Shown piece after piece: positions 23,724 to 36,590 of a stretch of 64,000 nt of DNA. The number at the start of each line of letters is the position of its first letter. Position 1 is the stretch's first letter. Origin of the DNA: Ilex aquifolium (lineage: Eukaryota > Streptophyta > Magnoliopsida > Aquifoliales > Aquifoliaceae); contig OX637394.1 in NCBI GenBank assembly GCA_951799425.1, positions 36,864,001 to 36,928,000 of the forward strand. The letters run 5' to 3'. The position numbers were made by a program, and so were the translations under genes. Below the pieces are notes generated by a model, which saw only the letters and a list, made by a program, of their open reading frames with translations, made no database searches and had not been told where the DNA came from.

Positions 23724-26036
23724 AATCCAAAAAATCTTGTTTACTCCAATCCAAATTGTAAATTTCTATGAATTTCATCTCTAAGTTGAAAATTCATTAC
23801 AATCTGAGAAGAAAAGAATTTATGCCAACAAACCAAAATTTTCTAATATTTGAATATTCTGAATTTGAATTGATAAATAAGATCAATTGTAGAAAGAACA
23901 TGATCTACAAAAAAAAAAAAAAAAGGTAAGAAGTCCTATATATGGATGTAAAATGTAAAGAGACTATCCAAACCATTCACACAAAGGAAATTAATATACA
24001 TAAATATATATAGGGACAGAGGATGTTAAACCTTGAACTCATACGGTGAATGGGTTACGCTTCTAAACATGTGAAACACCACAAGCTATTGTTTATTAAC
24101 TTAAGATCATAATAGAGAAAACCTCAACAACCAACTAGAAATAGTTGTCAGTATCAATCACCTGTAATTCTAGGCCCTAAGAGAAAGGGGCTAAGAAATG
24201 CAAAAAATATCAATTAATCAATTTACAAACTAGTAATAACCACCATAAGATTGCCTAATATAGAAATAAATTTAGTTCTATATATGAAGTACAATAAAAA
24301 TTATAATAGATCGGATTGGCATCAATATGTTATGATATAATAATTTATCTCAATTTGATATGGATCCTCTCTAGATCATCAAATAAAATGCCCTTACCAT
24401 GTTTTCGAAAGTATCGATTTAGTATGTTACCAGTTATGTTTAAATTTAGTGAACTTGCAATCAATTATTCTTCACAAAATCATTATTTAAACTGATATGA
24501 ATTCTGCGAATAGAGAGGTTATGTTAAAGTTCTTTACACACTAGCTTTAAGAATTCTAATTTGGTATAATTTAATACAAGATTTACTTAATGCATAGTTG
24601 TCCTTTTATGAAATAGCCTCAACAACTTATATTTGGTGATTTGTAAGCATGGAATAAGCTTTGGACTAATGTAGTAAATTAAAATGTAAATAGAATTTAA
24701 ACTAAATTTTGGTAATTAAATCACAAGTATTCGTGGTCACGGTCACGAGTATTGTGCGTGCACTCTGCGTGCATAGATTTCATATCTAAACGAACGAAAT
24801 GCATCACTAATAACATTCATTGTAGACCATTTTCGTTCATGCTTGTAAATCAATAAAAGCATGTGCACCCTATTATCTTACTTAAAATCAAATACTATAT
24901 CACTTTTCAATGTTGCATCTTAATGGATTTTTTCCACGTCAACAACTAATTTTTTTCTCCTCATCACTCACTGAATCCACTTTCTCCCTGTCATCACCCA
25001 TCAAATAATTCATCTTATTGCCCTTATCTCTCATGTTTTTTCTTAGGAAATCACCTTTAGCTCTCATCATCGCTTCATTATTCACTAGATTTCCACATCA
25101 ACAATTAATTCATCTTCCACCGAGAGTATTTCCACATCATTCTAACTCACTTATTATCCCTACAACTCTTAACCCTCTTAAAGTTGAAATTCTTAAAAAC
25201 TTCATTATTGAATATACCATTCTCAGACCTCGTGACTCATTTTCGACCTAGCACCCCCGCATATTCCAATTGTTGCTTCATCACAAAGGAAAATTCATGC
25301 TTATTTCCCCTATTTATCGAAGAAACTAAAGTCTCATTTGATACCATACAGTCTTCCATTGAAAATAAAAATCAAACAACAAATCTATAACCACACAATC
25401 ATATAAGATGAAACTTGAACCCTTTATGATTACAAAAAAACCTAGAACCCCATACAAAGCCTAGGTTCCCCAGATTGAGATTCAAATCAAAACAACCGTA
25501 AAAAGGATGATATATAGGTATATATTTGATTTCATATCAAGTGTTGATTTTGAGTGAATCCAATTGAAAAACACATTTCGAGAGACAAGAAACATTGATT
25601 CCTAATGATATATAAGAGTGGACGATGCTCTTGTACAACTGGGGGAGAGACAAAGACGACATTAAATTCTAGTATACTAAAACCACCCTCGAGAAATCAT
25701 TGTGATGTTTCAAATTATGGTATTTGCTATGAAGCCCTTATGATTTAATGTCTTTGGAACTACGCCTATTAGGATGGAATAATGGCATTTTTTATATGTC
25801 GATAATAAAATTTAGATTGAATGACAAATGAACTATCGAATATAAAATAGAGACGAAAACAAGGCAAGTTCAGGCAAAGTCTATATTCCCATTCTCGCTA
25901 GAAAGTAAGATTAACCAAATGAAAAATTTATATGACAATAAGGCAAATTATAAGGTTACTGAAAGTAAACAAAAAATGGCAATAGGCATGTCTAGGCTAG
26001 GGTACTTCCTTCCTTTACCTTGCTTGATGGTGTTTC
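23724..26036. repeat. Host ~2.2 kb repeat, copy 2 (complete)
   Basis: Starts near 23845 at TTCTAATATTTGAATATTCTG and ends where the same words recur at 26037. It contains a poly-A run followed by GGTAAGAAGT, a GATATGGATCCTCT block, the CACAAGTATTCG block and, on the minus strand near 25155-25360, a degenerate ATG-bearing exon. 23724-23844 joins it to the end of copy 1 across element B. No intact gene. Confidence 0.8.
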
Positions 26037-26581
26037 AATATTCTAATATTTGAATATCCTAAATTTGAGTTGATAAATAAGATCAATTGTAGAAAGAAAA
26101 TGATCTGCAAAAAAAAAAAAAAAAAAGGTAAGAAGTCTTATATATGGATGTAAAATATAAAGAGACTGCCCAAACCATTTACGCGTAGAAAATTAATATG
26201 CATGAGTCTATAGAGAGAAAGGATGTTAAACCTTAAACTCATATGCTAAATGTGTTAAGCTTCAGAACATGCCAAACACCACATGCTATTTTCTATTTAC
26301 TTAAGATCATAATAGAGAGAATCTCAACGGCCAACTAGAAGTAGTTGTCGGTATCCTTGAGAGAAAGGGGCTAAGAAATGCAAAACAATATCAATTAATC
26401 AATTTACATACATGTAATAACAACCATAAGATTTCTCAAATATAGAACTTGATTTAGTTTTATATATGGAGTACAATCAAAATTTCAACAGTTTGGATTG
26501 ACATCAATGCGCTATGATATATTAATTTATTGCATGTTTAGATATGGATCCTCTTTGGATCATCAAATAAATTGCCCTTAC
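26037..26581. repeat. Host ~2.2 kb repeat, copy 3, first part
   Basis: Matches 23845-24410 and 46943-47500. Interrupted at CTTAC by element D; continues at 45252. Confidence 0.82.
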
Positions 26582-27637
26582 TGTAACACCCCGCATTTTC
26601 TTTTATATATGTATATAGACTAGTAATAACCCGTGCCTAAAGGCACTATATAATAATAATAAAATATAATAATAATATAAAAAAACCCCATTAATTTAGA
26701 AACTTCAATCTTAAAACCAATTTTGACCCCGCTATTTACTTACCCGAAGAAATATCTACTTACCTAAAATAATGATATACCTCATAATCATATGAAAATC
26801 AATTACATGCTCACCATCATGTCATAGTCTTGCCTAAACACAAATATTTATTGACTACCTCAATAGCATAAAAATATTATCGTTTCACAGTAATTATAGA
26901 GTACAACTTGGCACAAAATTGTAGTGATTAAACTAATATACTCAGCCAACATTATGGAATCTAAAATTCAAAAGTCGTTACGGAAAACACTATCTTAATT
27001 GTTCAAAAGAAAAAACAATACAACTAATTAAACAACAAATTAGTTTTTTTCCTTTTGAACTAAAATTAGACAACAACTCAATAATAGCCAATCACAACTT
27101 TTACAGCTTGAAGCCTGGAACCATTTCAAAGGAACCAAAACATTGTCGAGGTCTTAAACTCATCTCTAGACAAAATAAGAAATTCACATTTTCTATAAAA
27201 GAAAAATCAAGCCATAAAAATCACATCATCTAAGAATTCATTTCAAACACATGATCTAGTTCGAGTTACGGTCTGTAACACCTATGCGTGTGTAAGGATC
27301 ATAATCACATAAATAAAACCACACGAAGAAATACAAAAAATAACCCCTTTTACGAGAAAATTCTTCACTTAGTTAAAGCCCAAATGACACTATCATGAAA
27401 AAACAACCATCAAAGCAAGAAGCAAATGTACAAAGACACAATAATAAATATTCAAGAAAAGGTGGAGACCAATCAAAGCCCATATCAAGATCACATAAGC
27501 ATAAAATAACCAAAATCCATCAACATTCTCATCAACAACAAATAATTCAATCACATATATAGGTGTTAATTATATAGGATTGAAATTTAAAGAAAAACCC
27601 TATCAAAAAAAAAAACCTTACAGGTGAATCACACACC

Positions 27638-27706
27638 CTAGATCTGTTGAGTCTTCTCAGTGTCTGCCCATATTGCATCCCCTCTTCTTTTGACAGACAC
27701 CAAAGT
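27638..27706 (-). other. Candidate captured terminal exon in Helitron
   Basis: Minus strand: acceptor TTTTTTGCAG, then 22 codons starting TLVSVKRRGDAIW and a TAG stop. It looks like the last exon of a gene carried by the Helitron. I do not recognise the protein. A second exon-like stretch lies at 28280-28440, with stops. Confidence 0.3.
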
Positions 27707-28909
27707 CTGCAAAAAATTTTAAATAAAAATTAAAAATTAACTCAAAGTCCAGAAAATAATTCACAATGGGCAGCCAATAAGAAACAAACATTCTAAACAA
27801 CAAAATTAAAACTCAAAATTTCATACCAAATTAAAAAAAAAAAAAAAACTCAAAAACCCCCAATTTGAAAACCTAAATTTTGCAAATCGTGTGTGTGTGT
27901 GCGTGATCTAAATTTCGCAAAAGTAGTAACATAGAAAACTGAACAAAATTAGAGGTCGAACCAATATTGACAGTTGATAATGCATAGGAGAAAAAACATT
28001 AAAATGCTCACCAAAAAAAAATAGTAACATGTAACCTTGAACAAAATTAAGGTCAACCCAATAATATACTGAGTAGTTTTACATGAAATATTAGGACTTA
28101 AAGTCTTCAACAACAACAGACTTGTTGATTTAAAAGCCCATTAATACTTGAAGACAGCCCCAAATTTGCATTCTAAGAACAAATCACACAAACCAATAAA
28201 AAGGAATTCTTCTATAATATCATTACATTTTAACCAATATATCATTAGAAAGGGATTTATCACCGTCAAAGACAGCTTTGTGTAGTGAAGATCATCGTCC
28301 TCAAAGTCTACATCATCCGACAGAGGAGGCAAGTTGTGAAATATACTCTTTTCTTGTACTGTGCCACTTCACCATCACTGGGGAAGAAACCCATGAGACA
28401 TTGCACATGTACTGCAAGAGCCAATTGGGACTGCGCGAAACCTTAATGCAAGGAACCTTAATGCTGCCTTCATTCAATTTCTTACAAAACGAAACAACCC
28501 AATTTTGAAAATATTGAAACGCCCCAAATACCACCCTGGACGGCATTACATTCTAAAACATTCACATCATGAGAGCACTAAATATATATCCATCAAATAA
28601 GAAACATTCTTAATTTTTAACAAAATTTGGGCAGAGTCTCCTTCGTACGGGAAGCTCTCCCAAAACTCACAACCTGTACATTTATAATACATTGACCACA
28701 CCGGGTCTATCTAACCATCAAATCCAAAATATTTCATTCACCATATATACTATCCACAACAATCATCCCAAAAGAATAAGCCAAACTAAGGCCATTACAA
28801 CCCAAAAGAATTACATGAATATATTGCAGCGGAATTTCAAAAGAAACTAGATTTTACAATGTTTGTACATATTGGTTCCTAGTCTAGTACAAAAATAAAA
28901 GGGGCATCT

Positions 28910-29002
28910 CTAAATGTCCCACTCGGGATCCAGGTACCCCTCTAATGAGGCTTCCCCAAGGCCCGGCTCATTAGCGCCAAGCTCCTCCTCTAAAGCCAAA
29001 TC
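28910..29002 (-). other. Putative LTR 3' exon, 30-codon peptide (C, 3' LTR)
   Basis: After CATTTTTCAG on the minus strand; begins DLALEEELGA, ends EGYLDPEWDI, TAG at 28912-28910. Confidence 0.55.
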
Positions 29003-30216
29003 TGAAAAATGTTAATTGTAGGAAATTAGCACGAAGCTCTGTAGCAAAATCTTCCCAAACTCAAACAAGGTTTAGAAAAGCATATAAAACGGTTGGTCTC
29101 ATTTTCACAAATAGCATATATACCATTTTGAAAGAAAAGCAGGACATTTTAAATAGATCTCAAGTTTAAATGTTCGCAATAATTTAAATGAACCGTAAAA
29201 CTCAGTCACCATTATCACCATAACCATTTCTAACAGGTTCTTGTGGAGTCCCATACCTCCACAAGCACTTGTTGGAAACCATTCCGTAACAATAATAATA
29301 ATCTCATGTTCTCATGTATATTGATTGCTTCCCATGAATCTACCCAACGACTTATACCTAGTTCACCAATCACCATCACAATCACAAGTACTTTAGGAAG
29401 AGGCGTCTACCATCCCAATGGCAGTGACGAGTCCCTTCCCAGAAAAGGTATACCACCCCTCGTTCGAACTCCAGTGAACAATAGTGGCGGTTATTACCAA
29501 ATAACCACCCACTACAAGTGTTAGGCAACCATCTCATCCCCACCGGGATAGACTAACCTCTAACACTCTACGGCAATGCTCGAAGGCAATCCAAGTCCAT
29601 CACAACAATCATACAAGAGAGATCATTACAAACATTTCTCAATTCACAAGAAATCCCCAAATTTCACCATTTGTACCACAGCATAATTGAAGAAAAAGAA
29701 CAAGAGATCACCATAAACATCATTTGGTTGTACAATATCAAGCACTAAGGTTTTGATGGTGAGAACAAAGTAAATGTAAAGAAGAAAAATTCATTTTTCT
29801 TAAAACTAGGGTTTGAAGAAGTAAAAGAGAGCTTTAATGGCTACCCAACCATCACAATGTTTAAAACATGGCAATAAATGCAAGAAGACCAAGAATCAAG
29901 TAATTAATAGCAAGTATATATGATTTCAAACCACAAGAATACATATAAGTTAACCCTAACATCAATGTAAGAGAATAGGAAGAAATCCCCTACCTTAATG
30001 TTCTTGGAAAAATTAGGGCTTTGATCTTGAATCAACCCTTCAATCTCTTGTTTTCTCTTGATCTTGTGTTTCTCTCTTTCTCTCTTCCTCTCTTATGTTT
30101 TCTAGGGTTTGGAGTGGTATAATGAAGGCTAAGGAGGTGACAAAAATGTATTTATAGTGGAGGAAAAATAGGCTTGTTCGCGACTTAAAATCTCAGATTT
30201 TTACAGTGACTACCGG

Positions 30217-30342
30217 TAGCTGATTTTGACTACCGGTAGCTCGGGTACACTGGACACTCGACTACCTGTTGACTACCGGTAGCTCGGACACACTGGACCA
30301 TTGACTACCGGTAGCTGATAGTGACTACCGGTAGTCACTATC
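30217..30342 (-). promoter_or_regulatory. CTACCGGTAG palindrome cluster (C U3)
   Basis: Five copies of CTACCGGTAG in ~130 bp. The last is the centre of a perfect 26-bp palindrome at 30317-30342. The TATA box lies about 60 bp further along in transcription direction. Confidence 0.6.
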
Positions 30343-30848
30343 CATATTTTTCTACTTCCACTTCCAGTGCATTTTTGACCTATTTAGAGGTCGAATTGGA
30401 AAATTTTCATGAGATACACTTTTGTAGCCCTAGATGTCTACTATCTACTGTCAAAATTTCAGGTCATTTGGAATTAAGAATAAAAATTTATGTCCAAAAT
30501 ACTAAGAAGTATTCAATACCCATTTTTACCCAAATTCTCGCTAAAGTGTATTTTAACTCCGGGACACTTCCTAACTTCCAATACATCCATATTACCACTC
30601 CCAATGTTTTTCGACCTTCCGGATTCAATGGAATCATTATTTTGACCTACAAACTTTTAGAAACTTGTCTAATCACCCTTTCCAAGTTTAAACATCTTCG
30701 ACACGTAACTTCCCAATCAAATTGTCTCCATAGCATTTATTCCTACGGTTTATTCTTATGTCACTATATATATCTACATCTTTAAAAATATTATTTACTA
30801 TATATATATATCTCTATAAATATATAAAAGAAAATTCGGGGTGTTACA

Positions 30849-30889
30849 ATCCACCCCCCTTAAAGAAAGTTTCGTCCTCGAAACTTACC
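30849..30889 (-). promoter_or_regulatory. Polypurine tract and palindrome (C)
   Basis: Minus strand TTTAAGGGGGGTGGAT next to the LTR, preceded by AAGTTTCG-aggA-CGAAACTT, as in B. Confidence 0.8.
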
Positions 30890-31418
30890 TCAAGTAGCGA
30901 ACAAATATGGATACTTCTCCCGCATTTCTTGCTCCGGTTCCCATGTAGCTTCTTCCACGCCATGATGTCGCCACAAAACCTTCACGAGTCGGATGACTTT
31001 GTTGCGGAGCACCTTTTCCTTGGCATCAAGAATCTCCACCGGTTGTTCTTCATATGTTGCTCCATCTTGAATTTCAATATCCTCTAAATCCACGACTGGA
31101 GTTGCATCCGATTGACACTTCCTCAACATCGACACGTGGAACACGTCATGTACCCCAGACAACTGAGCTGGTAACCGCAACTGATACGCCGCTTTGCCCA
31201 CAACCTTGATCACATCAAATGGTCCGGTATATCTTGGCGCTAACTTCCCTTTCTTGCCGAATCGAAACACGCCCTTCTTGGGTGACACTTTGAGAAATAC
31301 ATAGTCTCCCACCTTAAATTCTAAGGGTCTTCGTCGGTGGTCCGCATAGCTCTTCTGTCTACTTTGCGCCGTCTGTAGCCTCTCCCGGATGAGTTGAATC
31401 TTCTCCGTAGTTTCCCCA
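30890..31418 (-). pseudogene. Integrase C-terminus and chromodomain remnant (C)
   Basis: Minus strand from [13 protein letters not shown] through [40 protein letters not shown] to chromodomain [17 protein letters not shown] .. [18 protein letters not shown] and TGA at 30892. It corresponds to about the last 175 codons of B pol. The frame is open but has no start of its own; catalytic integrase residues are missing. Confidence 0.9.
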
Positions 31419-31459
31419 TTGTAGTCCTTACTCCGTTAGTTCGCTGCGCACTCTGATAT

Positions 31460-32671
31460 AAATTACAATCCACCAAAGGTTACAGTTGAAACCTAACTAG
31501 ACTTGTCCTCCCATCTTAGCTTCCAAATCCATATACATTTTTCCAACGAAATAATTTAAGAAAAATTAACATAATATCATCGAAAATACCATTTTATTGG
31601 TCAATACAAATCTTTAGAATTTTGAATTAAGGAACCAATAAATAATCAAGTTTGGGAATCAAGAACAAAGTAACAATCGAGTCTTGGAGTCAATAACAGA
31701 TGCATATCAAGCTTTGTAACCAAGAACTAAAGAGTATCGAGTTTTGAACTCAAGGACAAGGAGAAATCAAGTATTGAAATCAAGAGCAATTGAATGTCAA
31801 GTCTTGAAATCAAGAACCCAAGGATGTCAAGTATTGAATATCAAGAATACATGACTTACAATAGTTATAATCAATCAAATGAATATCAAATTTGGCTATC
31901 AAGAGCAAATAAATATTAAGTTTGGAAATCCAGAATAAAGGCGTATCAAGCGTGAAAGTCGTGAACAAAGGAGAAATTAAGATTTAACGGAACGATCATG
32001 TATGGAAATCAATAACAAACAACTGTTAAGGTGTGAAATCAAGAACAAAGGATTATGACGCTTAGAAATCAAGACCAAAAGAACACTCAAGTCTTGGAAC
32101 CAAGAATAAAGAATATCAAGTATTGAATATTGAAAATAATTGAATCACAGGGGTAGACTCAATAACAAACGAATATCAAATTTTTGATACCAAGAACAAA
32201 TGGATCATTAAGCTTAGGAAGTTAAGGACAAGGAAAGAATCAAGTCTCGAGATCACTAACAACGGAGATCAAGCTTGGAAACAGAGATAAAGTAACAATC
32301 ATGTATTGGAATCGATAACAAACGACTATCAAGGTTTGAAATCAATGACAGAGGCAAGATAAAGAGAAAACACCTTTCCCTTGAAAACTAGGATTTCAAG
32401 GGCATACCAAAAGGATTTGGTGGTCACCCACCCATAACATAGCTTAGAACAAATAATATTTAAGTTCGGGAATCAAGAACAAAGGAGAAATCAAGAGAAA
32501 AACACATCTCCTTTGTAAACTAGGGTTTGAAGGCATAAGAAAAGATTTAAGGTTTACCCCACCATAATATATTTTGGAACAAGGTAGTATTATCCAGAAT
32601 GGCAAGACATGATGATTTCCTAGCAAGTAGATATAAATTAGAGTCAAACAAATACATATAAGTAAACCTAC
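31460..32671 (-). repeat. LTR-intron-derived filler with ~30-bp minisatellite (C)
   Basis: Minus strand starts exactly at GTAGG (32671-32667), the same word as the LTR splice donor, then TATATGTATTTG and text resembling the early part of the LTR intron, then about 900 bp of diverged ~30-bp repeats of the TTGTTCTTGATTTCAAGACTTGATA type. It replaces RT, RNase H and most of integrase. Confidence 0.75.
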
Positions 32672-33629
32672 TGGTAACTGAAATGTAATCCGTTTGCACA
32701 TAACCCTTACAGACCAGCCTGGTATCCCCCTGTTCTCCCGTAGGCAAGTCAACATATAAAGCATGTTCTAGCTCCTCGGAACCCAATCCCAATTCCACAG
32801 CGTCCGCAGTACGTATAAAAGAATGAGTCGCATAGGAATCCAATAAAATTCGGGCCCAAGAATGGTAGAGAAGAACAATACCTTCCACAATGGCGTTGGA
32901 GGCATCTTCCTCCGGTTGAGTCAAAGCAAAAACCCTTCCTTGATTGGCGCCGCCGGGGGCATGAGCTTGTAACGGTCTCTGTGGTGGTAATGGCTGTCGT
33001 AGCGGTGGCCTGTTTGCATTCACTCGCCCAGTTGCTTGGTTGGTCTTGGTAGAAAGTAATGGACAATTATCTATGAAGTGCCCAACACCTCCACAGGCAA
33101 AACATCGGCGTGCATCCGTGCCTATTCTCTCTAGTACGCCTCCCGCTCCTCGAGCTATCTGAGGTCTCTGCTGTGCTGGCCTTTGTAGAGGTGGCTTGTT
33201 TGCTGGTACTTGCTCGGTTGCTTGATTGCTCCTGGGTGAAAACGATGGAAAGTTATTTCTGAAGTGCTCAATCCCTCCGCATCCGAAGCATTGACGCGAG
33301 TCAGTGTCTACTCTATTCTGAGTAACCCCAGCTCCTCGAATGGCTTGATTCCTTGGCCCCGAAGCTTGGTCAGGTCGGCGGTACGGAGTTGCCTTTTGTG
33401 TGACTTCATTGCTGCTACCGGCTCTCAAGGGACCACCTTTAGCGAAAATTTTTCTTCGTTTGATCTCCTCTGTGTCTTTCTCCAGCAAGTTCGTCCACTC
33501 CACTAGATCCTTGTATTCTTGAATTCGGAGTGCAACCAGCTTCTCGCGGATGGAGCGCCTCAAACCTTGTTCAAAGTGTTTAACCCTCTTTGCATCCGTG
33601 GCCACAAGCTCGATTGCGTAGCGAGACAA
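32672..33629 (-). pseudogene. gag: Partial gag and start of protease (C)
   Basis: Begins mid-gag (LSRYAIELVAT, EQGLRRSIREKLVALRI), so the N-terminal head and most of the capsid-like part are deleted. Two zinc-knuckle segments follow, CFGCGGIEHFRNNF (last Cys lost) and CFACGGVGHFIDNC, a duplication absent from A and B. The protease motif is DSYATHSF, with the essential Gly replaced by Tyr. It ends at GEQGDTRLVCKGYV, then filler. The open frame runs artificially on to 32547. Confidence 0.88.
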
Positions 33630-33830
33630 CTCATCGAATTCGAGTAAAAATATAAATAAATAAATAAATCCCTAACCTAACTAAACAAAAAATCACACCT
33701 ATTTCATACACATATAACCTCAAACCAATTCAAGCTTAAAGTTTCTTCAACCTAGTCTTACTTTACTTGTGGTAATCCATAACCTACAGCTCCCATGTAA
33801 GACCTAAAGCCTAAGCTCTGATACCAACTT
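33630..33830 (-). other. Leader and primer-binding site of C
   Basis: Minus strand: TTGGTATCAGAGC next to the LTR (PBS at about 33815-33826), then a short leader with a TAAA-rich microsatellite (33648-33668) abutting truncated gag. The usual gag start region is missing. Confidence 0.8.
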
Positions 33831-36164
33831 TGTAACGCCCCAAATACCACCCTGGACGGCATTACATTCTAAAACATTCACATCATGAGAGCACTAAATA
33901 TATATCCATCAAATAAGAAACATTCTTAATTTTTAACAAAATTTGGGCAGAGTCTCCTTCGTACGGGAAGCTCTCCCAAAACTCACAATCTGTACATTTA
34001 TAATACCTTGACCACACCGGGTCTATCTAACCATCAAATCCAAAATATTTCATTCACCATATATACTATCCACAACAATCATCCCAAAAGAATAAGCCAA
34101 ACTAAGGCCATTACAACCCAAAAGAATTACATGAATATATTGCAGCGGAATTTCAAAAGAAACTAGATTTTACAATGTTTGTACATATTGGTTCCTAGTC
34201 TAGTACAAAAATAAAAGGGGCATCTCTAAATGTCCCACTCGGGATCCAGGTACCCCTCTAATGAGGCTTCCCCAAGGCCCGGCTCATTAGCGCCAAGCTC
34301 CTCCTCTAAAGCCAAATCTGAAAAATGTTAATTGTAGGAAATTAGCACGAAGCTCTGTAGCAAAATCTTCCCAAACTCAAACAAGGTTTAGAAAAGCATA
34401 TAAAACGGTTGGTCTCATTTTCACAAATAGCATATATACCATTTTGAAAGAAAAGCAGGACATTTTAAATAGATCTCAAGTTTAAATGTTCGCAATAATT
34501 TAAATGAACCGTAAAACTCAGTCACCATTATCACCATAACCATTTCTAACAGGTTCTTATGGAGTCCCATACCTCCACAAGCACTTGTTGGAAACCATTC
34601 CGTAACAATAATAATAATCTCATGTTCTCATGTATATTGATTGCTTCCCATGAATCTACCCAACGACTTATACCTAGTTCACCAATCACCATCACAATCA
34701 CAAGTACTTTAGGAAGAGGCGTCTACCATCCCAATGGCAGTGACGAGTCCCTTCCCAGGAAAGGTATACCACCCCTCGTTCGAACTCCAGTGAACAATAG
34801 TGGCGGTTATTACCAAATAACCACCCACTACAAGTGTTAGGCAACCATCTCATCCCCACCGGGATAGACTAACCTCTAACACTCTACGGCAATGCTCGAA
34901 GGCAATCCAAGTCCATCACAACAATCATACAAGAGAGATCATTACAAACATTTCTCAATTCACAAGAAATCCCCAAATTTCACCATTTGTACCACAGCAT
35001 AATTGAAGAAAAAGAACAAGAGATCACCATAAACATCATTTGGTTGTACAATATCAAGCACTAAGGTTTTGATGGTGAGAACAAAGGAAATGTAAAGAAG
35101 AAAAATTCATTTTTCTTAAAACTAGGGTTTGAAGAAGTAAAAGAGAGCTTTAATGGCTACCCAACCATCACAATGTTTAAAACATGGCAATAAATGCAAG
35201 AAGACCAAGAATCAAGTAATTAATAGCAAGTATATATGATTTCAAACCACAAGAATACATATAAGTTAACCCTAACATCAATGTAAGAGAATAGGAAGAA
35301 ATCCCCTACCTTAATGTTCTTGGAAAAATTAGGGCTTTGATCTTGAATCAACCCTTCAATCTCTTGTTTTCTCTTGATCTTGTGTTTCTCTCTTTCTCTC
35401 TTCCTCTCTTATGTTTTCTAGGGTTTGGAGTGGTGTAATGAAGGTTAAGGAGGTGACAAAAATGTATTTATAGTGGAGGAAAAATAGGCTTGTTCGCGAC
35501 TTAAAATCTCAGATTTTTACAGTGACTACCGGTAGCTGATTTTGACTACCGGTAGCTCGGGTACACTAGACACTCGACTACCTGTTGACTACCGGTAGCT
35601 CGGACACACTGGACCATTGACTACCGGTAGCTGATAGTGACTACCGGTAGTCACTATCCAGATTTTTCTACTTCCACTTCCAGTGCATTTTTGACCTATT
35701 TAGAGGTCGAATTGGAAAATTTTCATGAGATACACTTTTGTAGCCCTAGATGTCTACTATCTACTGTCACAATTTCAGGTCATTTGGAATTAAGAATAAA
35801 AATTTATGTCCAAAATACTAAGAAGTATTCAATACCCATTTTTACCCAAATTCTCGCTAAAGTGTATTTTAACTCCGGGACACTTCCTAACTTCCAATAC
35901 ATCCATATTACCACTCCCAATTTTTTTCGACCTTCCGGATTCAATGGAATCATTATTTTGACCTACACACTTTTAGAAACTTGTCTAATCACCCTTTCCA
36001 AGTTTAAACATCTTCGACACGTAACTTCCCAATCAAATTGTCTACATAGCATTTATTCCTACGGTTTATTCTTATGTCACTACATATATCTACATCTTTA
36101 CAAATATTATTTACTATATATATATATCTCTATAAATATATAAAAGAAAATTCGGGGTGTTACA
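33831..36164 (-). repeat. Element C 5' LTR
   Basis: Same as 28515-30848, with intact TGTAAC..TACA ends. Palindrome cluster 35533-35658, donor 35308-35309, hairpin 34834-34882, peptide frame 34226-34318. Confidence 0.93.
34226..34318 (-). other. Putative LTR 3' exon, 30-codon peptide (C, 5' LTR)
   Basis: Identical in frame and product to 28910-29002. Confidence 0.55.
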
Positions 36165-36243
36165 AATATAGCATTCAATTTCCTACAAAACACCCAAATT
36201 AATACCTAATTTTTAAAAATAATCGAAAACATTAGAAAAATAT

Positions 36244-36308
36244 GTGTGTTTGTTGTGTGTGAATGTCAACGTGTGTGTTTGTGTGTGTGTGTATGTGATC
36301 TGCTGCTT

Positions 36309-36349
<41 letters not shown>

Positions 36350-36548
36350 TGTGCGATATGAATGTGTGAGTGTGTTCGAGTGCCTTTGTGTGTGTGAAAG
36401 AGAGGTGAGACAGAGAAAGTGCAACTGGAGAGAGATGAAGACAGAGAGAGACAGAGAAGGAGGGAGGGAAGTACCTGGGATGCTTGCTGATCGGTGGTGG
36501 GTTAAGTCATGGCAGAGCAGCAAGGGGTGAGAGGTAGAAGACAGATCT

Positions 36549-36590
<42 letters not shown>
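36244..36590 (+). repeat. GT and GA microsatellites in Helitron
   Basis: A (TG)n-rich run, longest at 36316-36349, followed by (GA)n at 36551-36589. Open frames across it are repeats of Val/Cys or Thr/His and are not genes. Confidence 0.9.

Larger units (their letters stand above)
28515..30848 (-). repeat. Element C 3' LTR
   Basis: Minus strand TGTAACACCCCGAATTTTC..GGGGCGTTTCA (final TACA mutated to TTCA). It carries the CTACCGGTAG palindrome cluster (30217-30342), TATAAA at 30151-30156, donor at 29992-29993, structured hairpin 29518-29566 and the peptide frame. Confidence 0.92.
28515..36164 (-). mobile_element. Element C: non-autonomous Ty3/gypsy element (minus strand)
   Basis: 7650 bp, inside the Helitron. 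LTRs 28515-30848 (3') and 33831-36164 (5'), flanked by AATAT (28510-28514, 36165-36169). Roughly fifteen differences in ~2334 bp between LTRs by eye make it one of the youngest insertions here. It retains partial gag, protease start and integrase tail/chromodomain only. Confidence 0.95.

Noticed and set aside
31640..32500. Regular repeats that might be a CRISPR-like array
   Set aside because: Units are diverged ~30-bp minisatellite copies without constant repeat and unique spacers, in a plant retroelement.
36246..36530. 94- and 85-residue frames rich in Val/Cys or Thr/His
   Set aside because: Translations of the (TG)n microsatellite.
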